Positions 9,328 through 18,500 of a DNA stretch of 64,000 nucleotides are shown here, piece after piece (the first letter of the stretch is position 1; each line of letters begins with the position of its first letter). The stretch lies in contig NZ_AP028934.1 in NCBI RefSeq assembly GCF_036323475.1, positions 2,356,001 to 2,420,000 of the forward strand, in the 5' to 3' direction. The notes under the pieces were generated by a model that worked only from the letters and a program-made list of their open reading frames with translations, ran no database searches and was not told the DNA's origin. The translations under genes were made by a program, and so were the position numbers. Source of the DNA: Solobacterium moorei (GTDB lineage: Bacteria; Bacillota_I; Bacilli_A; Erysipelotrichales; Erysipelotrichaceae).

Positions 9328-11263
9328 ATAGAGTAGAGTGAGAATATCTTATCCAGATATTCCTCGACCCTCTCATTGCACCGTACATACGGGTCTCGTA
9401 TACGGCGCTACATTTGTATTGTTTCTACCTTTACTTAGATTGATAATATTCTAGTGGATTGATTAATCCCGGTCTGTCTTTGCTTTTCATCGATAGTACC
9501 TTTGGACTCAATAAGAATTTTATTGTGTTTCCATTTGCCTGTCGATATAGACCTAGTCTAGTATTGGCTGTACTGTAGATTCTTTCATCAGAGATATTGA
9601 CCTTGAGTATCCGATTTAGACTTTGTAGGTTGGTATAGATACGTTTTGGTTTCTTCCATTGTTTTAGAATTATCACACGTATCTTGTGTCGCAACCATTC
9701 TCCAAATTCTTTTAAGAAGGTCTTCATCGAGCCAATCCTGAAGTAGTTTATCCATCCTCTCACGATTTGGTTTACTTGGGTGAATACAGTCGATAAAGGA
9801 AGTGCACTTGCCTTTTTACGGCATAGCACTTCTTTTATTTTCTTACATAGTTTTTGTTTCCTATCGTATGTAGGCATACTTTTCCATCCATCTTTGTTTT
9901 TCCAGAACGTGAAGCCAAGAAACGAACTATTGCTAGGTCTTACTACTTTTGTTTTTGTCATGTTGACCTTTAGAAATAGTTTTCTTTCTAGCCAACTTGA
10001 TACAGACTTCATGACTCTGTTGGCTGACATCTCACTCTTCACGAGGATATTACAGTCATCTGCGTATCTTACGAATCTTAGCCCTCTGCTTTCCAGTTCC
10101 TTATCAAACCTATCTAGGTAGATATTGGATAATATTGGACTGAGCGGACCTCCTTGTGGAACTCCTTCTTCATTTCTGTGGATGATTCCATCTTCCATGA
10201 TTCCAGCCCTCAAAAAGGACCTTACGAGATGTAGCGTTACATCATCTTTTACTTTCTCTCTAAGTATGGATATCAACTTATCATGATTCACTGTGTCAAA
10301 GTACTTTTCAATATCTAGGTCTATTACCCATTCACACCCTTCGTTTAGGTAGAAGAGTACTTCCTCCATCGCTTGGTGGGCACTTCTGTTTGGTCTGAAT
10401 CCGTAACTATGCTCACTAAAGCACTCGTCATAGAGTTCACTAAACACTTGTGCCACTGCTTGTTGGATTACTCTATCCACTACAACGGGTATCCCCAATG
10501 GTCTTTTCTTTCCATTTGGTTTTGGGATATAGACTCTTTTTACTGCCCGAGGTCTGTATTTCTTTTCCCATATCGAAGTTTTGATTTCTTCTATATGTTT
10601 ACTGAAGTATTCGTCAATTTCTTCCACAGACATCTTGTCAATGCCCGATGCACCTTTATTACTCTTGACTCTTTTCATCGCCTCTTGTAAGTTCTTTTGA
10701 CTTAGAATCTTGTCCATTAATTCCATGGCTGCTCCTCCTTCTATTGCACAAATAATGAAATTCTCTTCTTGCCTTTTCACCATCCATAGTTACGTTCTAT
10801 GGTTCTAGGTGATATCTCAATTCCAGAGTATTCATTTTCTTACATATAGTGATTTGCACTATACAAACATTAACCCCTTCAGTACTGGTGTATACCTACT
10901 ATGGGCTCAGCTGACTTCTTGTGATAGACCTTTTCCGACCGATGGTACTATAGTTGTTTGAAAACGTCTAGGATTCATCGTCCACAAGACCTCACGGGGT
11001 AAGTCACATACCTTTCTCTCTTCTTTCACAAGTTCCTGATTTACTGTTTTGGTTTTACGTTTACCTTTTGGGCTTCGATTTGTAGAGCAATCTCACCCTC
11101 CATTTAGCCTTATATCAGATTTCTGTTCGTAACCTCGAAAGAATCGCTACACCACTTCCTTCACCCAAAGCCTCACGGCTTACGGCTTGTGGTTCGCTAC
11201 GCTTGGCGGTAACTACCTACGACTGGACTTTCACCAGTTAGGTTTGCGACATGCCCGTCACAC
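9328..11263 (-). mobile_element. Group II intron (IIC-like), about 1.94 kb
   Basis: On the minus strand the intron opens GTGTGACGGGCATGTCGC at 11263, a typical bacterial group II 5' end. It encodes a reverse transcriptase-maturase and closes with a domain V (AGCGCCGTATACGAGACC...GTACGGTGC near 9379-9411). A domain VI hairpin (GAATATCT/AGATATTC) follows, with a ...CTACTCTAT end near 9328. The 5' exon is the hypA terminator hairpin and T6 tract (11267-11302) plus GGA. Insertion directly behind an intrinsic terminator is the recognised habit of class C group II introns. The 3' boundary is placed on the AY rule and could be off by a base or two. The 3' flank leads into the MATE promoter region. 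Confidence 0.88.
9431..10726 (-). CDS. ltrA: Group II intron reverse transcriptase/maturase
   Basis: A 431-residue intron-encoded protein that aids splicing and reverse-transcribes the intron during retrohoming. The start at 10726 (MELMDKILSQ) has AGGAGGAG just upstream. A longer in-frame opening at 10783 lacks such a site. Reverse transcriptase blocks are clear: RPLGIPVVVDRVIQQAV, SYGFRPNRSAHQA, IDLDIEKYFDTVNH, GVPQGGPLSPILSN, and the catalytic RYADDCNI. The maturase X domain follows (WINYFRIGSMKTF). There is no obvious C-terminal HNH endonuclease, as expected for class C introns. The frame is intact, so the intron could be active. Confidence 0.95.
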   Translation of the reverse strand: MELMDKILSQKNLQEAMKRVKSNKGASGIDKMSVEEIDEYFSKHIEEIKTSIWEKKYRPRAVKRVYIPKPNGKKRPLGIPVVVDRVIQQAVAQVFSELYDECFSEHSYGFRPNRSAHQAMEEVLFYLNEGCEWVIDLDIEKYFDTVNHDKLISILREKVKDDVTLHLVRSFLRAGIMEDGIIHRNEEGVPQGGPLSPILSNIYLDRFDKELESRGLRFVRYADDCNILVKSEMSANRVMKSVSSWLERKLFLKVNMTKTKVVRPSNSSFLGFTFWKNKDGWKSMPTYDRKQKLCKKIKEVLCRKKASALPLSTVFTQVNQIVRGWINYFRIGSMKTFLKEFGEWLRHKIRVIILKQWKKPKRIYTNLQSLNRILKVNISDERIYSTANTRLGLYRQANGNTIKFLLSPKVLSMKSKDRPGLINPLEYYQSK

Positions 11264-11266
11264 TCC

Positions 11267-11302
11267 AAAAAAGAAGAGTAGATTTTGAATTTCTACTCTT
11301 CT
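11267..11302 (-). terminator. hypA terminator, overlapping the stop codon
   Basis: AGAAGAGTAGA and TCTACTCTTCT form an 11-bp stem followed on the minus strand by TTTTTT. The TAG stop of hypA is part of the 5' arm. The group II intron begins 3 bases beyond the T-run. Confidence 0.9.
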
Positions 11303-11646
11303 GTTTCTGCTTCAACTTCCTTGATAATACATTCATCACCTTTTACAAGGTATGTCTCTTCACTACCACAATATGGACATATTCTTCCATGCTTTACTGT
11401 CTCATATTCTTGTTTACACAATTCACAAAACGTCACAGCAGGAATTGTCTCTAACTTTAATTCGCACTCTAGTAATAGAGGATATTTTACTTTGAAATAA
11501 TTCCAACAATCTACGAAGTAATCTGTCATAATACCAGATACTTCACCAACCTCTAGGGTTACTGAACCATATTTTGTGACCTTGTTTTCTTCTGCCATTT
11601 CTGTGAGAGTTTTCGCAAGGTGTGTAACAATCCCCATCTCATGCAT
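11293..11646 (-). CDS. hypA: Nickel metallochaperone HypA
   Basis: This 117-residue protein matches HypA, which binds nickel through its N-terminal MHEM segment (His2) and passes it, with the GTPase HypB, to a nickel enzyme, classically [NiFe]-hydrogenase. The structural zinc site is present as FCELC and CPYCG (two CxxC pairs near residues 74-95). Its ATG is 2 bases after the stop of the oxidoreductase gene, so it is the last gene of the hypB1-hypB2-oxidoreductase-hypA operon. No hydrogenase subunit, urease or other nickel enzyme is encoded in this window, so the client is unknown. Confidence 0.9.
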   Translation of the reverse strand: MHEMGIVTHLAKTLTEMAEENKVTKYGSVTLEVGEVSGIMTDYFVDCWNYFKVKYPLLLECELKLETIPAVTFCELCKQEYETVKHGRICPYCGSEETYLVKGDECIIKEVEAETEE

Positions 11647-11648
11647 GA

Positions 11649-14438
11649 TTATTTACTCTTCTTCTTGAATAAAATCTTGAGTTTGCGTTTTGCGGCGTAA
11701 GGAAGAATAGCCTTGATCTTATCTTCACAACGATACATTCTAGACGCATCTGGTAAATCTCTTTGTAGATGAATCGCATCAAATTCACAACATGTTGTAC
11801 ATAGACCACAACCGATACACTTATTAAGGTCAACAAATGTCGCACCACAGCCTAAGCAACGTTTCGCTTCTGTACGAACTTGTTCATCTGTAAATGCTAG
11901 ACGCATATCGTTGAATGTAGCCCTTGGATTTCCTTGTTTATGTCCAGGAACCTGTCGCTTGGCTGTATCAAATTCTTCTAATACAACATCATCCTTATTT
12001 AATTCAATGAAATGACGTAGGTCACGGTTGATTGTCATGGATTGTCCTGGATGAACAAAACGATTAATGGAGTCTTCTACAATTCTACCAGCCGCAATCG
12101 CATCAATCGCAAATCTTGGACCTGTGTATACATCACCACCCACAAATATATCTGGGTCAGCAGTCTGTAATGTGACTGGATCAGCCTTAGCAGTATTGTT
12201 GCGGTTAAGTTCAACCTTTGTGCCTTCTAAGAGCTTACCCCATTCAATCGATTGTCCAATAGATAGTAATACATTCTTGCATGGAACTGTGATGGTTTCA
12301 TTTTCATCGTATTGAGGATTAAACTTGCCATCCACATCCTTAACAGACAAGCACTTCTTAAATACAACGCCTGTAACATTTCCATTTTCAGTTAGGATTT
12401 CCTTTGGACCCCAACCATTCATAACAGAGATGTCTTCTTCCTTGGCTTCTAGTACTTCATCTGCAGCAGCAGGCATTTCCTTTTCATTCTCAAGACATAA
12501 CATTGTGACTTTACCTTCTGTTAAACGAACAGCAGTACGTGCTACGTCAACTGCAACGTTACCACCACCGATAACAACTACATCACCTTCTAATCCATGT
12601 CTTAAAGCTTCGTTATTTGCCTTACGTAAGAACTCTACACCTGTTTGAACACCGTTAGCGTCTTCACCAGGAACACCTGTCTTACGTCCACCTTGAGCAC
12701 CAATCGCAATATAGAATGCTTTATAGCCTTCACTGCGTAATGCAGGGATTGTTGTGTCCTTACCAATTTCAACATTGTATTTAAACTCAACACCCATCTC
12801 ACGCAGTACATCGATCTCAGCTTCGATAATATCTTTCTCTAAGCGGAAGGATGGAATACCATTCAGTAACATACCACCTGCACGACTTTCCTTTTCAAAC
12901 ACTGTTACAGGATATCCATGCATACGGAGGTAATACGCTGCCGAAAGACCAGCAGGACCAGCACCGACAATCGCAATCTTATATTCATCAGACCACATTC
13001 CACCATCATCCTTTTCACATAAAGGAACGAAACGTGTTTCTGCGTTTAATTCTTGTGCAGCGATGTATTTCTTAATTTCATCAATTGCGATAGGTTGATC
13101 AACCTTACCACGTGTACATGCGTCTTCACAACGACGATTACAGATTGCTCCACATACTGCAGGGAATGGATTATCCTGCTTGATTAGTTTGAGGGCATCC
13201 ATGAATCTTCCTTCAGAAGCCATCTTTACATAACCCTGCACCGCTAAGTGAGCAGGACAAGCCGTCTTACATGGTGCTGTACCTGTGTCATAGCAGTTGA
13301 TCTTAGAAGTTTCACGATAATCCGGATTCCAATGATCTTCGCCCCATTCTGTTTCATCTGGTAATAATGTTGTTGGATACTGGATTGCACCTAAACTTGT
13401 GCATAACTTCTGACCAAGCTTCGCAGCTCCCACTGGACAAACTTCAACACACTTACCACAGGCAACGCACTTTTCTTTCTCGACATGTGCTCGATATGCG
13501 GAACGTGATAGGTTTGGTGTATTGTACAACTGTGATGTGCGTAACGCATTACATACACCAGGTGCACAGTTACAGATACCTACAATCTTGCCTTCACCAT
13601 CAATATTAGTAATTTGGTGTACAAAGCCATGACGTTCACCACGTTTCAAGATTTCTAAGACTTCATCATAGGAAACATAACGTGCCCTACCACGATCGAC
13701 CTGATATTCAGCCATGTCTCCAACACCAATACAGAATTCACCATTGATTTCGCCAGAGCCTTCGCCACGCATCTCCTGTTGGCGACGGCATGTACATTGG
13801 CTGATTGCATACTTGTCGTACTTATCTAACCAATGGTTCAAATGCTCTACAGATACTGATTGATTTACATGTTCAATTGCCTTCTCCACCGGAATAACAT
13901 GCATACCAATTCCTCCACCGCCAAGTGGAACCATTGGCGTTACAGGTTCTAGTGGCATCTGTGTCATTAAGTTAAAGAATGTCGCAAGTTTTGGATGTGC
14001 TGTTGTAAGTTCTTCATTCATCATCATAAATTCAGCAGAACCTGGAACGAAAATAGGCACATTATATTGTTTCTCGTTCTCCGGATTTTCACGATTCATC
14101 TCTATCAAACCAATCCAACATAGATGATCAATCATCTTCTGTGTTTCTTCTAGCGTCATATTATTTTTCTTCGCTAGAATTTCTGGTTTATATCCTACAC
14201 GTGTCTTCTTGAATGACAACATGAACTTCACTTCTTCTTTTGTAAGTAGTTCATCTAGCATCCAGTATTCAGGATCTTCTGTTTTAACAGAATGTGTTAA
14301 CTTTGCCTTGATACGGTTGGTAATCATGCATGCAAGGTCTAGTAATAGTTTTTCCTTTTCTGGATCTACAGCTACATAATTTGGATCCGGAACGAAGTCA
14401 CGTTCATTCGTCATTCTCTTCTTTGGGGCAGTTGTCAT
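11649..14438 (-). CDS. Multidomain Fe-S flavoprotein oxidoreductase (GltD-like)
   Basis: A 929-residue protein. The ATG at 14438 is chosen because the GTG at 14459 lies inside the hypB2 end and AGAGAG precedes the ATG. An N-terminal helical region is followed by Cys-rich ISQCTCRRQQE (about 214) and ICNCAPGVCNA, then a ferredoxin-type CVACGKCVEVCP (about 321). A GltD-like segment comes next with CKTACP and CNRRCEDACTRG, an FAD Rossmann motif VGAGPAGL (about 488), and an NAD(P) motif IGGGNVAVDVA (about 621). The C-terminus carries CLGCGA and CIGCGLCTTCC clusters. Glutamate-synthase-beta-type modules move electrons between NAD(P)H and an Fe-S partner. Placement between hypB and hypA suggests it partners, or is matured beside, a nickel enzyme. 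Exact reaction unknown. Confidence 0.8.
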   Translation of the reverse strand: MTTAPKKRMTNERDFVPDPNYVAVDPEKEKLLLDLACMITNRIKAKLTHSVKTEDPEYWMLDELLTKEEVKFMLSFKKTRVGYKPEILAKKNNMTLEETQKMIDHLCWIGLIEMNRENPENEKQYNVPIFVPGSAEFMMMNEELTTAHPKLATFFNLMTQMPLEPVTPMVPLGGGGIGMHVIPVEKAIEHVNQSVSVEHLNHWLDKYDKYAISQCTCRRQQEMRGEGSGEINGEFCIGVGDMAEYQVDRGRARYVSYDEVLEILKRGERHGFVHQITNIDGEGKIVGICNCAPGVCNALRTSQLYNTPNLSRSAYRAHVEKEKCVACGKCVEVCPVGAAKLGQKLCTSLGAIQYPTTLLPDETEWGEDHWNPDYRETSKINCYDTGTAPCKTACPAHLAVQGYVKMASEGRFMDALKLIKQDNPFPAVCGAICNRRCEDACTRGKVDQPIAIDEIKKYIAAQELNAETRFVPLCEKDDGGMWSDEYKIAIVGAGPAGLSAAYYLRMHGYPVTVFEKESRAGGMLLNGIPSFRLEKDIIEAEIDVLREMGVEFKYNVEIGKDTTIPALRSEGYKAFYIAIGAQGGRKTGVPGEDANGVQTGVEFLRKANNEALRHGLEGDVVVIGGGNVAVDVARTAVRLTEGKVTMLCLENEKEMPAAADEVLEAKEEDISVMNGWGPKEILTENGNVTGVVFKKCLSVKDVDGKFNPQYDENETITVPCKNVLLSIGQSIEWGKLLEGTKVELNRNNTAKADPVTLQTADPDIFVGGDVYTGPRFAIDAIAAGRIVEDSINRFVHPGQSMTINRDLRHFIELNKDDVVLEEFDTAKRQVPGHKQGNPRATFNDMRLAFTDEQVRTEAKRCLGCGATFVDLNKCIGCGLCTTCCEFDAIHLQRDLPDASRMYRCEDKIKAILPYAAKRKLKILFKKKSK

Positions 14439-14443
14439 AATTA

Positions 14444-15103
14444 TTATCTCTCTTTCCACTCAGCTACTTCTTGTTGTAACCAGTTTAGCCACTCTTGCAT
14501 TCCCTCTTTGGTTTTAGCACTCACTGGGAATATCTGAATATTTGGATTCAAACGCTTTACACGTTCGATACAAACATCTAAATCAAAATCAAAATATGGT
14601 AGGGCATCAATCTTACTGATGACGAGGGCATCACTCTTTTCAAACATCAATGGATATTTGAGAGGCTTGTCATCACCTTCTGTCACACTTAGAATCATGA
14701 CATTCTTTCCAGCACCTGTATCATATTCTGCAGGACAAATCAGATTTCCTACATTCTCTAAGAATGCAAGGTCGATGTCGTCTCCCTTCATCGCATCGAT
14801 GCCTGTCTTTGTCATTCCCGCATCCATATGACACATACCATCTGTATGTACCTGTACTGCTACAGCACCTAACTGTTCGATTCTTTCCGCATCGACTGCA
14901 GATTCAATATCTGCTTCTAAAACCGCAATCTTTATCTCAGATAACATCTGTATCGTCGAACTTAGGAGTGTGGTCTTGCCAGAACCAGGAGAGCTCATTA
15001 GGTTGATGAGTAGTGTTCCCTGTTTTTTCATCTGTGCACGTAGTGCATCGGCATCCATGTCATTTGATGCGGTAATACTCTTATGGAGTTCTATGATTTT
15101 CAT
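14444..15103 (-). CDS. hypB: HypB-like nickel-insertion GTPase, second copy
   Basis: A 219-residue SIMIBI-class GTPase starting at the ATG at 15103, which overlaps the preceding hypB stop (ATGA) and has GGAGG upstream. The P-loop is SSPGSGKTT, the metal site CH is in DGMCHMDAG, the conserved core is ENVGNLICPAEYDTGA, and the base-recognition loop reads SKID instead of NKID. It lacks the His-rich or CxxCGC nickel-storage N-terminus of some HypBs. It diverges clearly from its neighbour, so this is a long-standing paralogue rather than a fresh duplication. It probably cycles with HypA; division of labour between the two copies is unknown. Confidence 0.88.
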   Translation of the reverse strand: MKIIELHKSITASNDMDADALRAQMKKQGTLLINLMSSPGSGKTTLLSSTIQMLSEIKIAVLEADIESAVDAERIEQLGAVAVQVHTDGMCHMDAGMTKTGIDAMKGDDIDLAFLENVGNLICPAEYDTGAGKNVMILSVTEGDDKPLKYPLMFEKSDALVISKIDALPYFDFDLDVCIERVKRLNPNIQIFPVSAKTKEGMQEWLNWLQQEVAEWKER

Positions 15104-15768
15104 TCTACATTCCTCCACGCTTCGATACGCTTGCGTATAGCATTTATCATGTCATCAAAGCCTTCACCAGTTTTCGCACTAATTGGATAGAATTCCATAT
15201 TTGGATTCAACTTACGAACATGTTCCTTGCATCGTTCTTCATCGAAGTCAAAGATTGCCTTGGTATCGATCTTATTAAAGAGTAAGATATCGCCCACCTG
15301 AAACATCAATGGATATTTCAGCGGCTTATCATCACCCTCAGGAATGCTTAGAATAACTAGTTTTAAATTCGCACCAGTATCAAACTCAGCCGGACATACC
15401 AAGTTGCCAATATTCTCTAGAATTACAACATCTAAATCTTCAATGTTAAGTCTTTCCATTCCACGAGCAGTCATGTCTGCTGTCATATGACAGCTACCAC
15501 CTGTATGCAGTTGGATTACCTTGACACCTAACTTAGAGATTGTCTTTGCGTCCACATCAGAATCGACATCCGCTTCCATCACACCTACGCGGTAATCCTT
15601 CTTCAACTCCTCTATCATTCTTACAAGTGTTGTTGTCTTACCTGCACCTGGCGAAGCCATCAAATTAATTAGATATACACGATGTTCTTTTAATGTATTA
15701 CGTACTTTTTGGGCTTCCAAGGTATTATCTGCACTCAATCGTTCTTTTGTCTCAAAAATCTCGTACAT
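15100..15768 (-). CDS. hypB: HypB-like nickel-insertion GTPase, first copy
   Basis: A 222-residue GTPase and the first gene of the operon. The P-loop is ASPGAGKTT, the metal-binding motif is GGSCHMTADM, the core is ENIGNLVCPAEFDTGA, and the guanine loop is NKID. Like its neighbour it lacks a nickel-storage N-terminal extension. The start has AAGGAG upstream and a promoter at 15797-15825. HypB hydrolyses GTP to drive nickel transfer from HypA to the client apoenzyme. Four-base overlap with the next gene indicates coupled translation of the pair, which may work as a heterodimer (inference). Confidence 0.9.
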   Translation of the reverse strand: MYEIFETKERLSADNTLEAQKVRNTLKEHRVYLINLMASPGAGKTTTLVRMIEELKKDYRVGVMEADVDSDVDAKTISKLGVKVIQLHTGGSCHMTADMTARGMERLNIEDLDVVILENIGNLVCPAEFDTGANLKLVILSIPEGDDKPLKYPLMFQVGDILLFNKIDTKAIFDFDEERCKEHVRKLNPNMEFYPISAKTGEGFDDMINAIRKRIEAWRNVE

Positions 15769-15796
15769 GTTTACTCCTTGTTGTTTATTTTTATTT

Positions 15797-15825
15797 ATTT
15801 TAATATTTAATTAGTTTTTTCACAA
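15797..15825 (-). promoter_or_regulatory. Promoter of the hypB-hypB-oxidoreductase-hypA operon
   Basis: On the minus strand TTGTGA (15825-15820) and TAAAAT (15802-15797) are separated by exactly 17 bp, about 30 bp before the first hypB start. Confidence 0.55.
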
Positions 15826-15859
15826 TATAACACAGCACTACAAAATCCCATGAAAGTCT

Positions 15860-15890
15860 AAAAAAGAATGCCATTTATTGACATTCTTTT
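15860..15890 (-). terminator. Terminator hairpin between copA and hyp operon
   Basis: AAGAATG pairs with CATTCTT around a 12-base loop, followed by TTTTT on the minus strand. It lies just upstream of the hyp promoter and is probably a second stop for read-through from copA. Confidence 0.6.
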
Positions 15891-15919
15891 CTTGTATGCA
15901 TGGTTTGATAAAACTAACT

Positions 15920-15950
15920 AAAAAGATATCGATGAGTATCACCGATATCT
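15920..15950 (-). terminator. csoR-copA terminator
   Basis: AGATATCG and CGATATCT form an 8-bp stem followed by TTTTTAG on the minus strand, directly after the copA stop. Confidence 0.75.
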
Positions 15951-15955
15951 AACTG

Positions 15956-16165
15956 TTATTCGATTCCTGTAACTGTATAATCTTCCGCTTCTACAGCTTT
16001 ACGTAACTCTTCATTTGGTACTTCTTTGTTGAGTGTTACGATAGCCTGCTTACTAACATGTGATACTTCGGCAGATGTTACACCATCAATCTTTTCTAGT
16101 GCACTCTTTACAGCCTTCTCACAATGACCACACATCATACCTTCAATCATAATCTTCTTTTCCAT
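15956..16165 (-). other. In-frame internal start: possible free CopZ-like chaperone
   Basis: Within the copA frame an ATG at 16165 (MEKKIMIEGMMCGHC) is preceded by AGAGGA with 7 bases spacing. Initiation here would give a free 69-residue copper chaperone of exactly CopZ size, in addition to the fused domain. The region just before it encodes only a charged linker, consistent with a former copA stop and copZ start that fused. Evidence is sequence pattern only. Confidence 0.45.
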
Positions 16166-18484
16166 TTGTTTTTCCTCTTTTCTTTCTGTATGTTTTTCTC
16201 TTTGAATATTTTTTTCTTCAATATCTTTATCAATCTTAAATAGGTTTAATCTTAAAGCATTCATGCATACTGTAACACTTGATAGGGCCATCGCTGCTGC
16301 ACCAAACATCGGATTCATAGATAAACCCAATAAGCCAGCGGCTAATGGAATACAAATCAAGTTATAGAAGAATGCCCAGAATAGATTCTCTTTGACATTA
16401 CGTAGTGTTGCACGACTGAGTCTGACTGCTCTAACGACATCTGTTAATGTTGAGTTAGACAATACGATATCCGCGGAATCAATTGCGACATCTGTACCTG
16501 CACCAATTGCGATACCAATATCTGCTTTTGTAAGTGCCGGCGCATCATTGATACCATCACCAACCATCGCAACTTTTCCTTGTTTCTGAAGTTCAGCGAT
16601 AACTGCCTCTTTTCCATCTGGTTTTACACCAGCGACGACACGGTCAACACCTGCAACCTTCGCAATCGCATTGGCAGTACGCTCATTATCACCCGTTAAC
16701 ATCACTACCTGCATACCCAACTGCTTTAGCTTTGTGATTGCATTATGAGAATCTTCCTTGATTGTATCTGCAGCGGTAATCATACCAATCAGTTTTCCAT
16801 CTTGCGCAAAGAATAATGGTGTTTTACCTTCGCCTGCATATTGATCTGCTTTCGCTTGAATATCTGATGATATATCTGCGATTGTACGTATATAACTCAT
16901 TGATCCTGCTTGCATCAGATGATTGTTGAGTGTTGCTTCGATACCACTACCAACAACATTCTTGAACCGTTCTGTTGGTAGTGCTTGAATATTTTCCTGT
17001 TGAGCCTTTTCAACGATTGCTTTTGCAAATGGATGTTCTGATTTCTGCTCAACAGAATATGCGATTTGTAGTAACTCGTTTATACTCATATCTCCAATTG
17101 GATTAATATCTTTTACCTTTGGCTGTCCTGTTGTAATGGTTCCCGTCTTATCTAGAGCGATGATATTCATCTTACCCATTTCTTCTAACGCTTCAGAGGT
17201 TTTAAATAGGATGCCATGTTGAAAGCCCATTCCATTTCCAACCATAATAGCAACTGGCGTTGCTAGGCCTAATGCACATGGACAAGAAATAACCAATACA
17301 GAGATTGCACGCTCTAGTGCATATACAAAGCTTGCCCCTGCAAGTAACCAACCAATCATTACAATAATGGAAATCACAATAACCGCAGGCACGAATACTG
17401 CAGAGATTCGATCAGCTATCTTAGCGATTGGAGCCTTTGTGGCAGCCGCATCACTTACCATCTGAATAATCTTAGATAGTGTAGTATCTTTACCTACATG
17501 TGTAGCCTTTGCATGTAAATATCCAGAGATATTTAAGGTGCCTGCACTAACCGTATCATTTACACTCTTATCGACTGGTACTGACTCACCTGTAAGAGCA
17601 GATTCATTGATGGAACTATCCCCTGAGATAATCACACCATCTACCGGAATACTTTCCCCAGGTTTTACAACGAAGATATCACCTAACTTTACTTCATCGA
17701 TATTGATGATTATTTCAATACCATCTCGAATGACTGTTGCTTTCCTAGGTGCTAACTTCATCAAGCTCTTTAACGCATCTGTTGTCTTACCCTTGGACTT
17801 TGCTTCTAACATCTTACCAATTGTAATGAATACCAGTATCATTGCGGCAGATTCAAAATACAACTGATTATGATAGAGCGGCATTAATTCCATATTCGCT
17901 ACACCATCTGTAATCTGCACTGTCATTACATACAATACATAGACTGACCACACAAAGGATACAGAAGAACCTAATGCGACTAATGTATCCATATTTGGAG
18001 AACCATGCATGAATGACTTGAATCCACTGATAAAGAATTTCTTATTAATAACCATCACAATCAAGGTTAGAAACATCTGTGTTAGCCCTAACCCAATATG
18101 ATTGTGATTTAGGAAGGATGGCAATGGCAAACCTAACATACCATGACCCATCGTGATATACATCAGTACTACTAAGAAGCCTAATGAATACCATAGACGT
18201 TTCTTTAGCTTCGGTGTCTCATGGTCCTGCAAAGCTTCCTCTTCTGCAGAAATACTTTCTGTATCCGTCTTTTGTGTATTTGTTTCTGACTGTAGCTTTG
18301 CGCTGTAGCCTGCATTCTCAACGGCTTTTATAATTGCATTTGGATCTGCACCACCTTCAACACCCATTGAATTTGTTAGTAGACTGACTGCACAGGACTG
18401 TACACCATCCACCTTGGATACCGCTTTTTCAACTCTAGCTTGGCAAGCTGCACAAGTCATACCTTCTACAATATATTTTTCCAT
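15956..18484 (-). CDS. copA: Copper-exporting P1B-type ATPase with C-terminal CopZ-like domain
   Basis: An 842-residue ATPase that pumps Cu(I) out of the cell. The N-terminal heavy-metal domain carries GMTCAAC (residues 8-14). Then follow membrane helices, the TGE actuator loop (NESALTGES), the ion-path CPC (about 401-403), the phosphorylation site DKTGT (about 444), HP (SEHPFAK) and GDGINDAPAL. After the last helices there is a charged linker (residues about 750-773) and a second complete heavy-metal domain with MMCGHC. A domain at this end is unusual for CopA and looks like a fused copZ. It is cotranscribed with csoR 16 bases upstream. The start is MEKYIVEGM, with the ribosome binding site in the csoR tail spacer. 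Confidence 0.95.
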   Translation of the reverse strand: MEKYIVEGMTCAACQARVEKAVSKVDGVQSCAVSLLTNSMGVEGGADPNAIIKAVENAGYSAKLQSETNTQKTDTESISAEEEALQDHETPKLKKRLWYSLGFLVVLMYITMGHGMLGLPLPSFLNHNHIGLGLTQMFLTLIVMVINKKFFISGFKSFMHGSPNMDTLVALGSSVSFVWSVYVLYVMTVQITDGVANMELMPLYHNQLYFESAAMILVFITIGKMLEAKSKGKTTDALKSLMKLAPRKATVIRDGIEIIINIDEVKLGDIFVVKPGESIPVDGVIISGDSSINESALTGESVPVDKSVNDTVSAGTLNISGYLHAKATHVGKDTTLSKIIQMVSDAAATKAPIAKIADRISAVFVPAVIVISIIVMIGWLLAGASFVYALERAISVLVISCPCALGLATPVAIMVGNGMGFQHGILFKTSEALEEMGKMNIIALDKTGTITTGQPKVKDINPIGDMSINELLQIAYSVEQKSEHPFAKAIVEKAQQENIQALPTERFKNVVGSGIEATLNNHLMQAGSMSYIRTIADISSDIQAKADQYAGEGKTPLFFAQDGKLIGMITAADTIKEDSHNAITKLKQLGMQVVMLTGDNERTANAIAKVAGVDRVVAGVKPDGKEAVIAELQKQGKVAMVGDGINDAPALTKADIGIAIGAGTDVAIDSADIVLSNSTLTDVVRAVRLSRATLRNVKENLFWAFFYNLICIPLAAGLLGLSMNPMFGAAAMALSSVTVCMNALRLNLFKIDKDIEEKNIQREKHTERKEEKQMEKKIMIEGMMCGHCEKAVKSALEKIDGVTSAEVSHVSKQAIVTLNKEVPNEELRKAVEAEDYTVTGIE

Positions 18485-18500
18485 AAAACCTCATTTCTAA

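Noticed and set aside
15100-15103. Possible frameshift fusion of the two hypB genes
   Set aside because: The ATGA overlap with a good internal ribosome binding site is ordinary coupling; both proteins are complete.
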